NCBI GenBank assembly: GCA_903871805.1
Contig: CAIQIE010000394.1
Coordinates: 1-36,072, forward strand
Source: an uncultured Planctomycetaceae bacterium
GTDB taxonomy: Bacteria; Planctomycetota; Planctomycetia; Planctomycetales; Planctomycetaceae
Direction: 5' to 3'
Length of the DNA stretch: 36,072 nucleotides
Below the pieces are notes generated by a model that worked only from the letters and a program-made list of their open reading frames with translations, did not search any database and was not told the DNA's origin. Shown in pieces: positions 1-8,087 of this stretch (position 1 is its first letter; each line of letters opens with the position of its first letter). The position numbers and the translations under genes are program-made.

Positions 1-183
1 CACTGCGAACACACCTGCCAGAAACTCCAGTCGCTGCCGGATCCAATCCCTGCGATGCGAGTAATCCTTTCTGGACTGCCGATCTTTGCCGCACAAATGC
101 GTCCTGCGGACGCAGCGGTTGACGACATGGAACACCTGAATCTCCCCATCCGCAACGATCTCTCGACGATTGACCCGTGGCAT
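1..183 (-). CDS. RAYT-like (Y1/IS200-type) transposase, N-terminal fragment; 3' end lies outside the window
   Basis: Reading leftward from an ATG at 183-181, the frame stays open for 61 codons to base 1. It begins MPRVNRREIVADGEIQVFH and continues with VVNRCVRR, a Cys-Gly-Lys-Asp stretch and WIRQRLEFLAGVF. This is the start typical of planctomycete REP-associated (TnpA_REP, Y1-type) transposases. These are single-strand nucleases that act on short palindromes. The FHVVNRC segment fits the first core strand of the fold. The catalytic HUH and Tyr residues would lie beyond the window. A GGAG Shine-Dalgarno about 8 nt upstream supports this start. A GGTGC-NNN-GCACC palindrome lies 73 bp upstream and may be its cognate repeat. 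The family call rests on my recognition of the N-terminal pattern only. Confidence 0.75.
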   Translation of the reverse strand, partial: MPRVNRREIVADGEIQVFHVVNRCVRRTHLCGKDRQSRKDYSHRRDWIRQRLEFLAGVFAV

Positions 184-500
184 ACCTGTCGCTCCGCAAA
201 AATGTGACAAAAAGACGCTACCGATAATAATAAAAAGACTCAAATCGTCTGTCAAGGTGCATGGCACCGGGTATTATGCCACCACCATGAGGATCAGGAA
301 TCTCCGCAAAAATCACGCAGCAGGTCGCTGCAGTGCCACAAGAAACCGCGTAGAATCCGTTCCCGGGCTGACTTCAACATCCCACCTCCTGATCCCCTTC
401 CTCCATGATTCTGTGAATGCCTTCCGTCAGTCACAGAAAAGTCGATCGCGTCTGATCGTCGGCACAGCCAAAAATGCAAAACCACAGTAAGGTGATTTTG
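184..500. other. Intergenic region between the divergent transposase and PSD1 genes
   Basis: This 317-bp stretch separates two divergent genes and should hold promoters for both. It contains an A-rich patch around 200-240 and the palindrome at 256-268. I see no convincing -35/-10 pair. Small open frames here lack family resemblance and Shine-Dalgarno support. Confidence 0.5.
256..268. repeat. Short palindrome GGTGC-ATG-GCACC (REP-like)
   Basis: A perfect 5-bp inverted repeat with a 3-nt loop, preceded by TCAA. The same arms recur at 35510-35522 and 35674-35686. The flanked half-site TCAAGGTGC recurs at 35489, 35506 and 35951. Its position just upstream of the RAYT-like gene is where cognate REP palindromes are usually found. 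The link is inferred. Confidence 0.6.
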
Positions 501-3500
501 ATGCAACCACGACCTGCGATGAAAAGTCTGCTGATTTTTGTAATCATCGCATTTCTGCCATTGGCTGGTGCTGCAGACGAACGAGAGGACTTTTTTGAAC
601 ACAGGATCCGACCAGTTTTGTCGGAGACGTGTTTTCAGTGTCACGGCGATTCCAAGCTTTCAGGCAAACTGCGGGTGGATTCCAGAGACGCTCTTTTGCA
701 GGGTGGAGAATCTGGTGCTGCGATCGTTCCGGGAAATCCTGAAGAAAGTCTGCTCCTTCAGGCCATAGAGCACCGACCAGACGTCTCTGCCATGCCGCCT
801 GACAAAGATCAAACGCTGCGTCCGGACCAGGTCGCTGATTTTCGTGAATGGATTCGAACGGGTGCCTGGTGGCCGGAGAAGGTGCAGAAATTTGAAACCC
901 GTCTTCACTGGGCCTTTCAACCAATCGGGACACCGAAAGTTCCTGCAGTTGAAAACGAAGCCTGGTGCCGCACGGCTGTGGATCATTTCGTGCTGTCTGA
1001 AATGGAACGAAATTCTCTGACGCCGGCAACTCAGGCCGATCGGCGAACGCTGATCAGACGGGCCACTTTTGACCTCACGGGTCTTCCCCCGTCACCTGCA
1101 GAAGTCACAGCCTTCCTCGAAGATTCCTCGCCGGATGCGTTTGAGAAGGTCGTTGACCGCCTTTTGAATTCGTCTGCCTACGGCGAAAAATGGGGGCGAC
1201 ACTGGCTGGATGTTGTGCGTTATGCAGATACAGCGGGCGAAACGGCCGACTATCCGGTTCCCGCTGCGTGGCGATATCGCAACTACGTCATCGATTCATT
1301 CAACGCTGACAAACCCTATGACCAGTTTCTGAAGGAGCAGATTGCCGGCGATATTATGGCGCGGCAAGGCGCCCCGGAGAAGTATGCCGAGCAGGTGATC
1401 GCCACAGGCTTTCTTGCCATTTCCAGACGCTTCGGATTTGACTCCGAAAATTATCATCACCTGACGATTCAGGATACAATTGACACCGTTGGACAGGCCG
1501 TCCTGGGCTTAAGCCTGGGTTGTGCTCGTTGTCACGATCACAAGTTCGACCCAATCTCGGCGCAGGATTACTATGCGATGTACGGTATCTTCGACAGCAG
1601 TCGTTATGCCTTCCCGGGTTCAGAGCAGAAGCAGCGAGTGCGATCACTGGCTCCACTGGAACCTCCTGCGGTCTCAGACCAGAAGTGGCGCGACTTTGAT
1701 AACAGGGTCGCAATGCTGTCAAAGGAACTGGCGGGGCTGAATCGAGGTGTTCCCAGTGCAACGCTGCGGTCTCTGAATGACATGGACGGAGACTTCGAAC
1801 TTCAGGCCCCCGCTGCCGGCGGCAGCAACGGAGTGCTGGTACCTCCATGGATCTACGAGGGCCCCATCGCAGTCACCACAGACGCTCAGAGCCCCTACAG
1901 GAATGTTTATGCCGGGGGCCGAGTTGGTGCCGCTATCGCAGCCGCAGAAGCTCCGTACAGAATTACCCAGGCGGTTTATCTGCCATCCCGGGAATCTGTC
2001 CGGTCCGGCACTCTCTGCTTCAATCTGGATTTCCGTATCGGAGCCGAAGCTGCTTCCGCTGGGGGCTACCACAAGGTCTCTCTCAGCAGCGGTTCTGCCG
2101 CGACTGTGTTGGAGCTCAGAATTCGTTCCGGCGAGCTTTCCATTCAAACGTCGGCCGGAGCATCAACTATCGGAAAACTGACACCGGGGGTCTGGCAGAA
2201 CCTGCAATTGACCCTGTCTGCTGATTCAGGAACTGTTTCGGGAATGTTTGGAACGCCCGGGGCGGTGGCCAGCATTCCGGAAACGTCGCTGCACGGCTCG
2301 TGGGACGGGCAGATTCAACAGGTCGAACTGGCATCGGACTCCACGGAACGGACACAGCGACCATCAATCGCCTTTGATAATTTGGCTGTCCGAACCCTTC
2401 CATTTGCAGAAGTCACCTCCGAAATTCCTGTCTCCAGCGAAGCGTCCTCCACAGCCAGCGTTGAAAGTCTTACGGCACAACTGCAATCTCTCACAGGAAA
2501 CGACGGCGACTTCGAGCTTCAACTGCCGGATACACCACCGTCAAGTCCGTGGAATCCGGGCCCCAACAGCGTTGTCAGACTGCAGGCAGCATCTCAAAGC
2601 CCACTGACAAATCACTACGCTCCGGGGACACTGGGAATCCATATGCCCAACCGCAGTGAGTACGATGGATTTGGTCTGACATTGCCTCAGATCACGCCGG
2701 ATGCTGAAGGGCGGCTGTTCCTTGCCTTCGACTTTCGTTGTGACGACCAGGCCAAAGGCGGAATGGGCTCATGGCGGTACTATGTCGGCCATGGCCCCGG
2801 CAATTCGGCCGCAGTGGAACTATTCATCAACGGCGATCAGTTTTTTCGCCGCAGTGGTGACCTTCGTGACGCGATCGCCTCCATCCGGATTGGGCAGTGG
2901 TATCATGTGCAGATCGTGCTGAACACCAGGGACAGGAGTTATGCAGGCCTGCTGTTTGAAAATGCTGTTTCGACACCGTTTGCGGGAGAAGTGGCTACAG
3001 GCTGGGATGGCACCATCGATTATTCGTTCATTGACAGTTACGGGCACATCGGAGGTGTTCGGCCGGCACTTGACGCCGACAACTTCGTTTATCGAAATGA
3101 ACAATTGCAGCCAACCAGCAATCAGCAGTTGGCAGACACAGAGAATCAGCAGCGAAGGACGCAGGTCCTGGAGCTTCGTCGACAATTGACGGCGCTGCAG
3201 GGCAGGGCGGAAGTAGCCGAAACGGAACTCAGGGAACTGCTGGCATCCGGCCCGGGAGATCTGGCCTACGCCATGGCGGAAGGAACGCCCCACGATGTCC
3301 GGCTGCAAAAGCGGGGCGAACCAGACCAGCCCGGTGATCCGGTTCCTCGCGGGTTCATCAAAGTTCTGGGGCAGTCCGAATTGCCGGACGACATCCATGG
3401 CAGTGGTCGGATGGAACTTGCAAACTGGCTGACCCGACCAGATCATCCGCTGACCGCCCGCGTGATGGTCAACAGAATCTGGCAGTACCATTTCGGCAGG

Positions 3501-4274
3501 GGACTCGTACGAACGCCAAACGATTTTGGAGTTCGCGGACAAAAACCGATCAACCCGGCACTTTTGGATTTTCTGGCGACGGAATTTCTGCGACAGGGAT
3601 GGTCAGTGAAGTCCATGCACCGCATGATTCTTCTCAGTGCCACATGGCAGCAAAGTTCAAGGTCAGAAGGGCAGCCCGGCAACCTCGCCCTTGACAGTGA
3701 GCTCTACCGGGGATTTTCTCGGCGCCGCATGAACGCCGAAGAAATCCGGGACTCGATTCTTGCCGTGACCGGCGAGCTGGACCAGACTCCCGGACAGGAA
3801 CATCCCTTCCCGTCCCCGGTCACATGGGGATTCTCACAACACGGCCCATTCATCGCGGTCTATGATCACAACAAACGCAGTGTTTACCTGATGACGCAGC
3901 GCCTGAAGCGACATCCATTCCTCGCCCTCTTCGATGGCGCTGACCCAAATTCCTCAACCGCTGATCGTCCGGGAACAACGGTTCCCACTCAGGCCCTGTT
4001 TTTCCTGAACGACCCTCTGATTCACTCCACAGCGGCCAAATGGTCAGCCCGACTTCAGCAGCAGGCGGCCACGGACCGCGAACGGATTCGGATGGCATGG
4101 AATACAGCGCTGAACCGTGAGCCGGAGACCGCGGAACTGGATGACGCGATGAGTTTCCTTGAGGCCTATCAATCACAGACGGGGGCAGCGAGCAATTCAG
4201 AAACGCAATCCAGTGCCCTTGCCGCATTGCTGAGAACGCTGATTGGCAGTAACGAGTTTCTGCACGTGGACTGA
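501..4274 (+). CDS. PSD1-type cytochrome c / DUF1549-DUF1553 protein with two internal LamG-like repeats
   Basis: A predicted exported protein of 1257 residues. The start at 501 has AAGGTG 6-7 nt upstream; an in-frame ATG at 474 would extend it by 9 residues. A signal peptide ends near AGA-ADE. A planctomycete cytochrome c domain (PSCyt1) follows, with heme motif CFQCH at about 44-48. DUF1549 comes next and carries a second motif, CARCHDHKFDP, at about 341. DUF1553 occupies roughly 965-1225 (RVMVNRIWQYHFG). Between the two DUFs sit two similar LamG-like blocks, each opening with DGDFELQ (at about 430 and 669), then a coiled coil rich in Gln/Glu/Arg near 870-920. Many relatives lack the double insertion, and the second PSD1 protein in this window (836 aa) does. 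The role is unproven: probably periplasmic electron transfer linked to polymer breakdown. The partner DUF1501 gene follows 74 bp downstream. Confidence 0.92.
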   Translation: MQPRPAMKSLLIFVIIAFLPLAGAADEREDFFEHRIRPVLSETCFQCHGDSKLSGKLRVDSRDALLQGGESGAAIVPGNPEESLLLQAIEHRPDVSAMPPDKDQTLRPDQVADFREWIRTGAWWPEKVQKFETRLHWAFQPIGTPKVPAVENEAWCRTAVDHFVLSEMERNSLTPATQADRRTLIRRATFDLTGLPPSPAEVTAFLEDSSPDAFEKVVDRLLNSSAYGEKWGRHWLDVVRYADTAGETADYPVPAAWRYRNYVIDSFNADKPYDQFLKEQIAGDIMARQGAPEKYAEQVIATGFLAISRRFGFDSENYHHLTIQDTIDTVGQAVLGLSLGCARCHDHKFDPISAQDYYAMYGIFDSSRYAFPGSEQKQRVRSLAPLEPPAVSDQKWRDFDNRVAMLSKELAGLNRGVPSATLRSLNDMDGDFELQAPAAGGSNGVLVPPWIYEGPIAVTTDAQSPYRNVYAGGRVGAAIAAAEAPYRITQAVYLPSRESVRSGTLCFNLDFRIGAEAASAGGYHKVSLSSGSAATVLELRIRSGELSIQTSAGASTIGKLTPGVWQNLQLTLSADSGTVSGMFGTPGAVASIPETSLHGSWDGQIQQVELASDSTERTQRPSIAFDNLAVRTLPFAEVTSEIPVSSEASSTASVESLTAQLQSLTGNDGDFELQLPDTPPSSPWNPGPNSVVRLQAASQSPLTNHYAPGTLGIHMPNRSEYDGFGLTLPQITPDAEGRLFLAFDFRCDDQAKGGMGSWRYYVGHGPGNSAAVELFINGDQFFRRSGDLRDAIASIRIGQWYHVQIVLNTRDRSYAGLLFENAVSTPFAGEVATGWDGTIDYSFIDSYGHIGGVRPALDADNFVYRNEQLQPTSNQQLADTENQQRRTQVLELRRQLTALQGRAEVAETELRELLASGPGDLAYAMAEGTPHDVRLQKRGEPDQPGDPVPRGFIKVLGQSELPDDIHGSGRMELANWLTRPDHPLTARVMVNRIWQYHFGRGLVRTPNDFGVRGQKPINPALLDFLATEFLRQGWSVKSMHRMILLSATWQQSSRSEGQPGNLALDSELYRGFSRRRMNAEEIRDSILAVTGELDQTPGQEHPFPSPVTWGFSQHGPFIAVYDHNKRSVYLMTQRLKRHPFLALFDGADPNSSTADRPGTTVPTQALFFLNDPLIHSTAAKWSARLQQQAATDRERIRMAWNTALNREPETAELDDAMSFLEAYQSQTGAASNSETQSSALAALLRTLIGSNEFLHVD

Positions 4275-4348
4275 ACGCCAGCCTCCGCTGAAGTTTCCAG
4301 CCCCTGATTCCACTCCGGTATTTCGCCTGATTCCCAGGAGACGTCTCG

Positions 4349-5761
4349 ATGAAAGCCCGCCCCACATTCCCGGTCAGTCGCCGAAATACAGTTCGTTCGA
4401 TGATTGCCGGATCCGCCTTGTTTCCTGCAATCATTTCTGAACTGACTGCCGCAGAACGCTCGTCGGACGACGGAAATCCGTTGACACCGCGGGCCCCGCA
4501 TTTCCCACCGAAGGCGAAGCGAATTATTTTTCTCTACATGAGCGGCGGAGTTTCTCATGTGGACTCGTGGGACCCGAAGCCGAAACTCTTTGCAGATGCC
4601 GGCAAAACCATCCCCATCAACGAGTTTCAGGGACGAAAAGGCAGCTTCAACATGTTCCTGAAGAGGCCGCAGTGGGAATTCAGGCCCAGCGGCAAGTCGG
4701 GCACTGAAGTCAGTGGCTTATTTCCGCATATGGCGGAGTGTGTTGACGATATGTGTGTGATCCGATCCATGAAATCTGACCACACCAATCACTACGAAGC
4801 GACGCTGGGAATTCACACTGGATCCTTCACATTTGCTCGCCCCAGCCTTGGTTCATGGCTTAGCTACGGCCTTGGAACCTTTAACCAGAATCTGCCATCA
4901 TTTATCGTGATTGCTCCGCAGTCTCCCTATGCTGGAGGCCAGGTTTGGGGAAGCGACTTCCTTCCCGGAGCACATCAGGGAACGCGGGTTGTGCCTGGCC
5001 CGGAACCAGTCGCCAATATTCAGCGCAGGACAGCCACTGCCCGCCTGCAGGAACTGGAACTGGAACTTCTGGCAAAGATGAACCGACGGCACCAGACCGA
5101 GAGAACGCACGATCCACTTCTGTCGGCACGCATTCAGTCATTTGAGACGGCCTTTGGGATGCAGTCCGAAATGCCCGAGGTCTTTGATCTTTCTGGCGAA
5201 ACGGAAGAGACATTCCGGATGTATGGGCTGCAACCCGGCAGTACGCAGGGCTTTGCATGGCAATGTCTGATTGCCAGACGTCTTGCCGAACGGGGGGTTC
5301 GCTTTGTGGAGCTGATTGACGTTGGTTCCTCCGCCAACTGGGATGCTCATGGCGACATGATGACACACCAGCCGCTGGCACAAAATGTTGACCAGCCGAT
5401 TGCCGGTATGCTGAAGGACTTGAAGCAGCGGGGACTGCTCGAAGACACGCTGGTTGTCTGGACGACCGAGTTCGGACGCACACCGTTTAACGCCGCCCCG
5501 GGAGCCGCCGGACGAGAACATCATCACTGGGTCTTTTCTTCGTGGCTGGCGGGAGCTGGTGTTCGGCCTGGCATCACATGGGGCGAATCTGACGAATATG
5601 GTGTCGATGTTGCAAAGGATGTTGTCCACGTCCATGACTTTCACGCGACGATTCTGCATCTGATGGGAATCGATCATACGCGACTGACCTGGCGCCATTC
5701 GGGACGCGATTACCGACTCACAGACGTGCACGGAAACATTGTGCATCCGATTTTGACCTGA
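4349..5761 (+). CDS. DUF1501 family protein (Tat-exported, sulfatase-like fold)
   Basis: A 470-residue protein with AGGAG 8 nt before the ATG. The N-terminus carries a twin-arginine-type signal (SRRNTVR, then a hydrophobic stretch to about residue 30), so export of a folded protein is likely. Family hallmarks are IIFLYMSGGVSHVDSWDPKP near residue 55, the central SFETAFGMQSEMPEVFDL segment, WTTEFGRTPF near 371, and a C-terminal VHDFHATILHLMGIDH segment with RLTDVHG. DUF1501 proteins have an alkaline phosphatase/sulfatase-like core and are almost always encoded beside PSD1 proteins, as here. No enzymatic activity is established for the family. The gene lies 74 bp after the PSD1 gene and 37 bp before the DUF2071 gene, consistent with one transcript. 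Confidence 0.92.
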   Translation: MKARPTFPVSRRNTVRSMIAGSALFPAIISELTAAERSSDDGNPLTPRAPHFPPKAKRIIFLYMSGGVSHVDSWDPKPKLFADAGKTIPINEFQGRKGSFNMFLKRPQWEFRPSGKSGTEVSGLFPHMAECVDDMCVIRSMKSDHTNHYEATLGIHTGSFTFARPSLGSWLSYGLGTFNQNLPSFIVIAPQSPYAGGQVWGSDFLPGAHQGTRVVPGPEPVANIQRRTATARLQELELELLAKMNRRHQTERTHDPLLSARIQSFETAFGMQSEMPEVFDLSGETEETFRMYGLQPGSTQGFAWQCLIARRLAERGVRFVELIDVGSSANWDAHGDMMTHQPLAQNVDQPIAGMLKDLKQRGLLEDTLVVWTTEFGRTPFNAAPGAAGREHHHWVFSSWLAGAGVRPGITWGESDEYGVDVAKDVVHVHDFHATILHLMGIDHTRLTWRHSGRDYRLTDVHGNIVHPILT

Positions 5762-5798
5762 GTACCTCGACGTGCCTGCGGGCAGCAGAAAGTGTGTT

Positions 5799-6557
5799 AT
5801 GACAGCGGAGCATAAAACAGCCGGCTACCAGAGGTGGTCATTGCTCACGTTTCTTCACTGGCGCGTACCGGCGGAGCTCATTCAGGAATTCCTTCCCAAA
5901 ACGTTAAGCGTCGACACATTCGAGGGATCTGCGTGGCTGGGGGTGGTTCCGTATGCGATGGAGCGAGTTCGGCCGTGGTGGTCACCGCCGGTTCCCGGTG
6001 TTTCCTGGTTTTTTGAAACCAATGTCAGGACTTATGTACGAACAGCCAGCGGTGAAACCGGTGTCTGGTTTTTCAGTCTGGATGCCAATCAGACGCTTGC
6101 CGTGGAGATTGCCCGTCGTTTCTGGAACCTGCCGTACAAACATGCCTCCATAAAACTTAATCAACGATCGGAAGCGGGATCATCCGCCACAACGTTGCAT
6201 TACTCTGGCCTGCGAAAAGAAACTCCTGCAGTCTCCTGGTCCATCGACGTCTCAGTTGACACCGCAACAGCAGTCCCGGCCGCCCGGGGCAGTCTGGAAG
6301 AATTTCTTGTAGAGCGTTATACGTTGTTTTGTCAGGATCGCCATGGACGACTTTACTCGGGTCGGGTCCACCATACGCCTTACACTCTGTGCCCAATCTT
6401 TAACTTGTCCTGCAGCCAAACACTGACCAGTCCTGTCGCCCCGCAAATCGGCGAACATTGTCAGCCACACCATCTCGCATTTTCTCCCGGCGTTGACGTC
6501 AGGGTCTCTCCACTGAAACCCTATCGCGGCTCAGAAATTGAGCGGAGCGGCCTCTGA
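5799..6557 (+). CDS. DUF2071 (YqjF-like) protein
   Basis: A 252-residue predicted cytosolic protein. The chosen start is ATG 5799; a GTG at 5772 gives 9 extra residues but no better ribosome site. Family features are the opening LLTFLHWRVPAELIQEFLP, then SAWLGVVPYAMERVRP, FFETNVRTYVR, GVWFFSLDANQTLAVEIAR and a C-terminal YSGRVHHTPY segment. DUF2071 proteins resemble acetoacetate decarboxylase-fold proteins. Their biochemical role is unknown. No signal peptide or membrane span is seen. It is spaced as the third gene of the PSD1/DUF1501 unit, though a functional link to those exported proteins is not evident. Confidence 0.85.
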   Translation: MTAEHKTAGYQRWSLLTFLHWRVPAELIQEFLPKTLSVDTFEGSAWLGVVPYAMERVRPWWSPPVPGVSWFFETNVRTYVRTASGETGVWFFSLDANQTLAVEIARRFWNLPYKHASIKLNQRSEAGSSATTLHYSGLRKETPAVSWSIDVSVDTATAVPAARGSLEEFLVERYTLFCQDRHGRLYSGRVHHTPYTLCPIFNLSCSQTLTSPVAPQIGEHCQPHHLAFSPGVDVRVSPLKPYRGSEIERSGL

Positions 6558-6969
6558 CAGAATGCTGAAGACCTTCGGCAGGCATTAACCAGGCCCGCTC
6601 AGGTCATTATCGCGCCGGTGGGCATCCAGTCAGTCCAGAGACCGCTGAATTTAGCGTTCGGCCTTTTCAGGAAGGATAATTGATCATCAACAGTCAGCTC
6701 AGCGGCAGGCCGATTGGTGTGTCAATGACGGCGATGATGACATCACAGCCGGAGTTCTCGGTAGCCCCGTAGCAGAATCGGGCGGCGTGGTGAATCCGTT
6801 CAGGAAGGGATCGGAGGCAAGGAATCCTGATCTTTGAAAGAGAAACTCGAGGTCGGGTAATGCTTTTCCGATAACGCGGCGACAATGTCTTGACAATTTC
6901 TGCGTTAACGTCAGACTGACGCCACTGGTCGGGCCCGATGTTTCCATTTCTTTCGTCGGCCCATGAAGC
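6558..6969. other. Intergenic region, 412 bp, no supported gene
   Basis: I find no convincing gene. A minus-strand frame covering 6694-7167 and a second one at 6699-6971 are open by composition, but neither has a recognisable domain or ribosome site. The first runs antisense through the Cys/His-rich gene. A TTGACA at 6890-6895 lacks a good -10 partner. The stretch could contain an eroded gene. Confidence 0.4.
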
Positions 6970-7374
6970 ATGCATTGGCATAGCTTTCAAAATTTGATTC
7001 TGCTGTTGCTTGTGCTGCTGCAGCTTTTGCTGCCGTCTGGCGTGCCTCAATTGCATGTCTGTACGGAAGGTGCAAGTGTGTCTGCATGTCTTGATACGTC
7101 GAGATGTTGCAGTCATGATTTCCATGCGGAGCCATGCAGACACTCGAAGAATAGCAGTGATGACCACCGATCAGAGCGCGATGGTTCAACGCCCCCGCAC
7201 GATTGTTCAGATTGTCCAATCTGCCAGGCTGTTTCTGCCCCGCGGCTGCTCACAGAAATCCAGTCTGCCCCAACGTTGAACGCGTGGCTGGAGAATCTCT
7301 TACCGCCGCGTTGCCAGAGGCTTGCAGTAAAATCCGTGCACCCGGTTCCGTGCAGAGCACCGCCTGTTGCCTGA
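6970..7374 (+). CDS. Small secreted Cys/His-rich protein, putative metal binder (DUF2946-like)
   Basis: A 134-residue protein with a Leu-rich signal sequence at residues 8-22. The mature part has ten cysteines (about 31, 40, 46, 47, 56, 79, 82, 85, 115, 128) and many histidines. These include CCSHDFH near 46-52 and PHDCSDCPIC at 76-85. The C-terminus ends in an RAPPVA tail. The overall plan resembles small DUF2946-type periplasmic proteins that accompany heavy-metal transporters. Assignment to that family is tentative. The start at 6970 is the only usable ATG; an ATG at 6962 is out of frame and soon stops. The Shine-Dalgarno is weak. The PHDC-x(n)-C pattern recurs in the lipoprotein at 12197. 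This is probably a real gene, but short and unproven. Confidence 0.55.
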   Translation: MHWHSFQNLILLLLVLLQLLLPSGVPQLHVCTEGASVSACLDTSRCCSHDFHAEPCRHSKNSSDDHRSERDGSTPPHDCSDCPICQAVSAPRLLTEIQSAPTLNAWLENLLPPRCQRLAVKSVHPVPCRAPPVA

Positions 7375-7579
7375 CGGCGATTCAATCGCCTCTTTGTTTC
7401 CGAGCAGCCACAACCGGAAGAAGGTACGGAATACACAGAGCGCTGGACTTGCGACGGCTTCTGTACGTTTCTGGACAAGCCATTGTCGGGCGATCCCGTC
7501 CAGGAGCGATTCCTTCGCCAGCATTCTCGGATCCTACCTCGCGTTCGTCTCAGGACGATGCGTCCAGTGATCCTTGTTC

Positions 7580-7633
7580 GCGGCCCGTGCGGTACTTTTA
7601 CGGGTCCGACCAGTCCGTGTACCGCACGGCCGC
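7580..7633. repeat. Long GC-rich inverted repeat (hairpin)
   Basis: The left arm, 7580-7595 (GCGGCCCGTGCGGTAC), pairs with the right arm, 7619-7633 (GTACCGCACGGCCGC). This gives 15 bp with one bulged C. Inside the loop ACGG (7600-7603) and CCGT (7614-7617) can pair again. No T-tract follows on either strand, so it does not look like a standard terminator. Confidence 0.65.
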
Positions 7634-7828
7634 AACAGGGTAATCCAGACGCATTTTCCCCAGCCGTCAAATTACGACCGTAGACTCGCAGCAATCCTGT
7701 GCGAATCTGCGACGAGAATGGTGCTGCGCTTCGTGAAAAGCCTCGTGCCGATGGCATTTTGCGATGGCCGTCTGCAATAGACGTTGATCACCACAAAGAT
7801 TTAGCGACCGTGGTTTCAGCGTCACTCA

Positions 7829-7878
7829 TCCCCGGACTACAGCGGTGTGCCGACGGCATCCACTGACAAATCCGGGGA
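7829..7878. repeat. Nested inverted repeat upstream of the DUF1559 gene
   Basis: TCCCCGGA at 7829-7836 pairs perfectly with TCCGGGGA at 7871-7878. The enclosed loop carries a smaller hairpin, TGCCG-A-CGGCA, at 7848-7858. The structure sits about 210 bp before the DUF1559 start codon. Confidence 0.55.
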
Positions 7879-8087
7879 CTATGCGGAGTGTGAATATGAA
7901 GGCCCACGCACTGGCGGCAGACAACTTCAGATGCCGCGATTTTCAATCGCCGCTCCGCAATGTTTTTTTTCGTTGACTATCTCAATTCAGTCTCTCGTAA
8001 CCATTTTATTAAAACCCTGTTCGTATCAGTCGGCGTCTGTCTTTGATGAATGACGCCCGAGCGTACTGCAGAGTCTGGAGTCCATTC

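Larger units (their letters stand above)
7375..8087. other. Long structured intergenic region upstream of the DUF1559 operon
   Basis: This 713-bp stretch has no credible gene; several frames of 60-150 codons overlap here, but none has a domain or ribosome site. It contains two strong inverted repeats (7580-7633 and 7829-7878) and a weaker one near 7692-7722. It ends in an A/T-rich patch before the DUF1559 start. It may hold a long 5' leader or a separate noncoding RNA. Confidence 0.45.

Noticed and set aside
2820..3542. Minus-strand open frame of 240 codons inside the first PSD1 gene
   Set aside because: Antisense shadow of DUF1553 coding sequence with no family resemblance.
6694..7167. Minus-strand open frame of 157 codons overlapping the Cys/His-rich gene
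   Set aside because: No recognisable domain, no ribosome site, and its first part is antisense to the signal peptide and Cys motifs of the plus-strand gene. A decayed gene at 6694-6960 cannot be fully excluded.
7580..7633. Rho-independent terminator
   Set aside because: The stem is strong but no T-tract follows on either strand, so it is listed only as an inverted repeat.
7973..8009. Promoter for the DUF1559 gene starting with TTGACT
   Set aside because: No good -10 hexamer at 16-18 bp spacing; the nearby A/T-rich TTTTATTAAAA is at the wrong distance.
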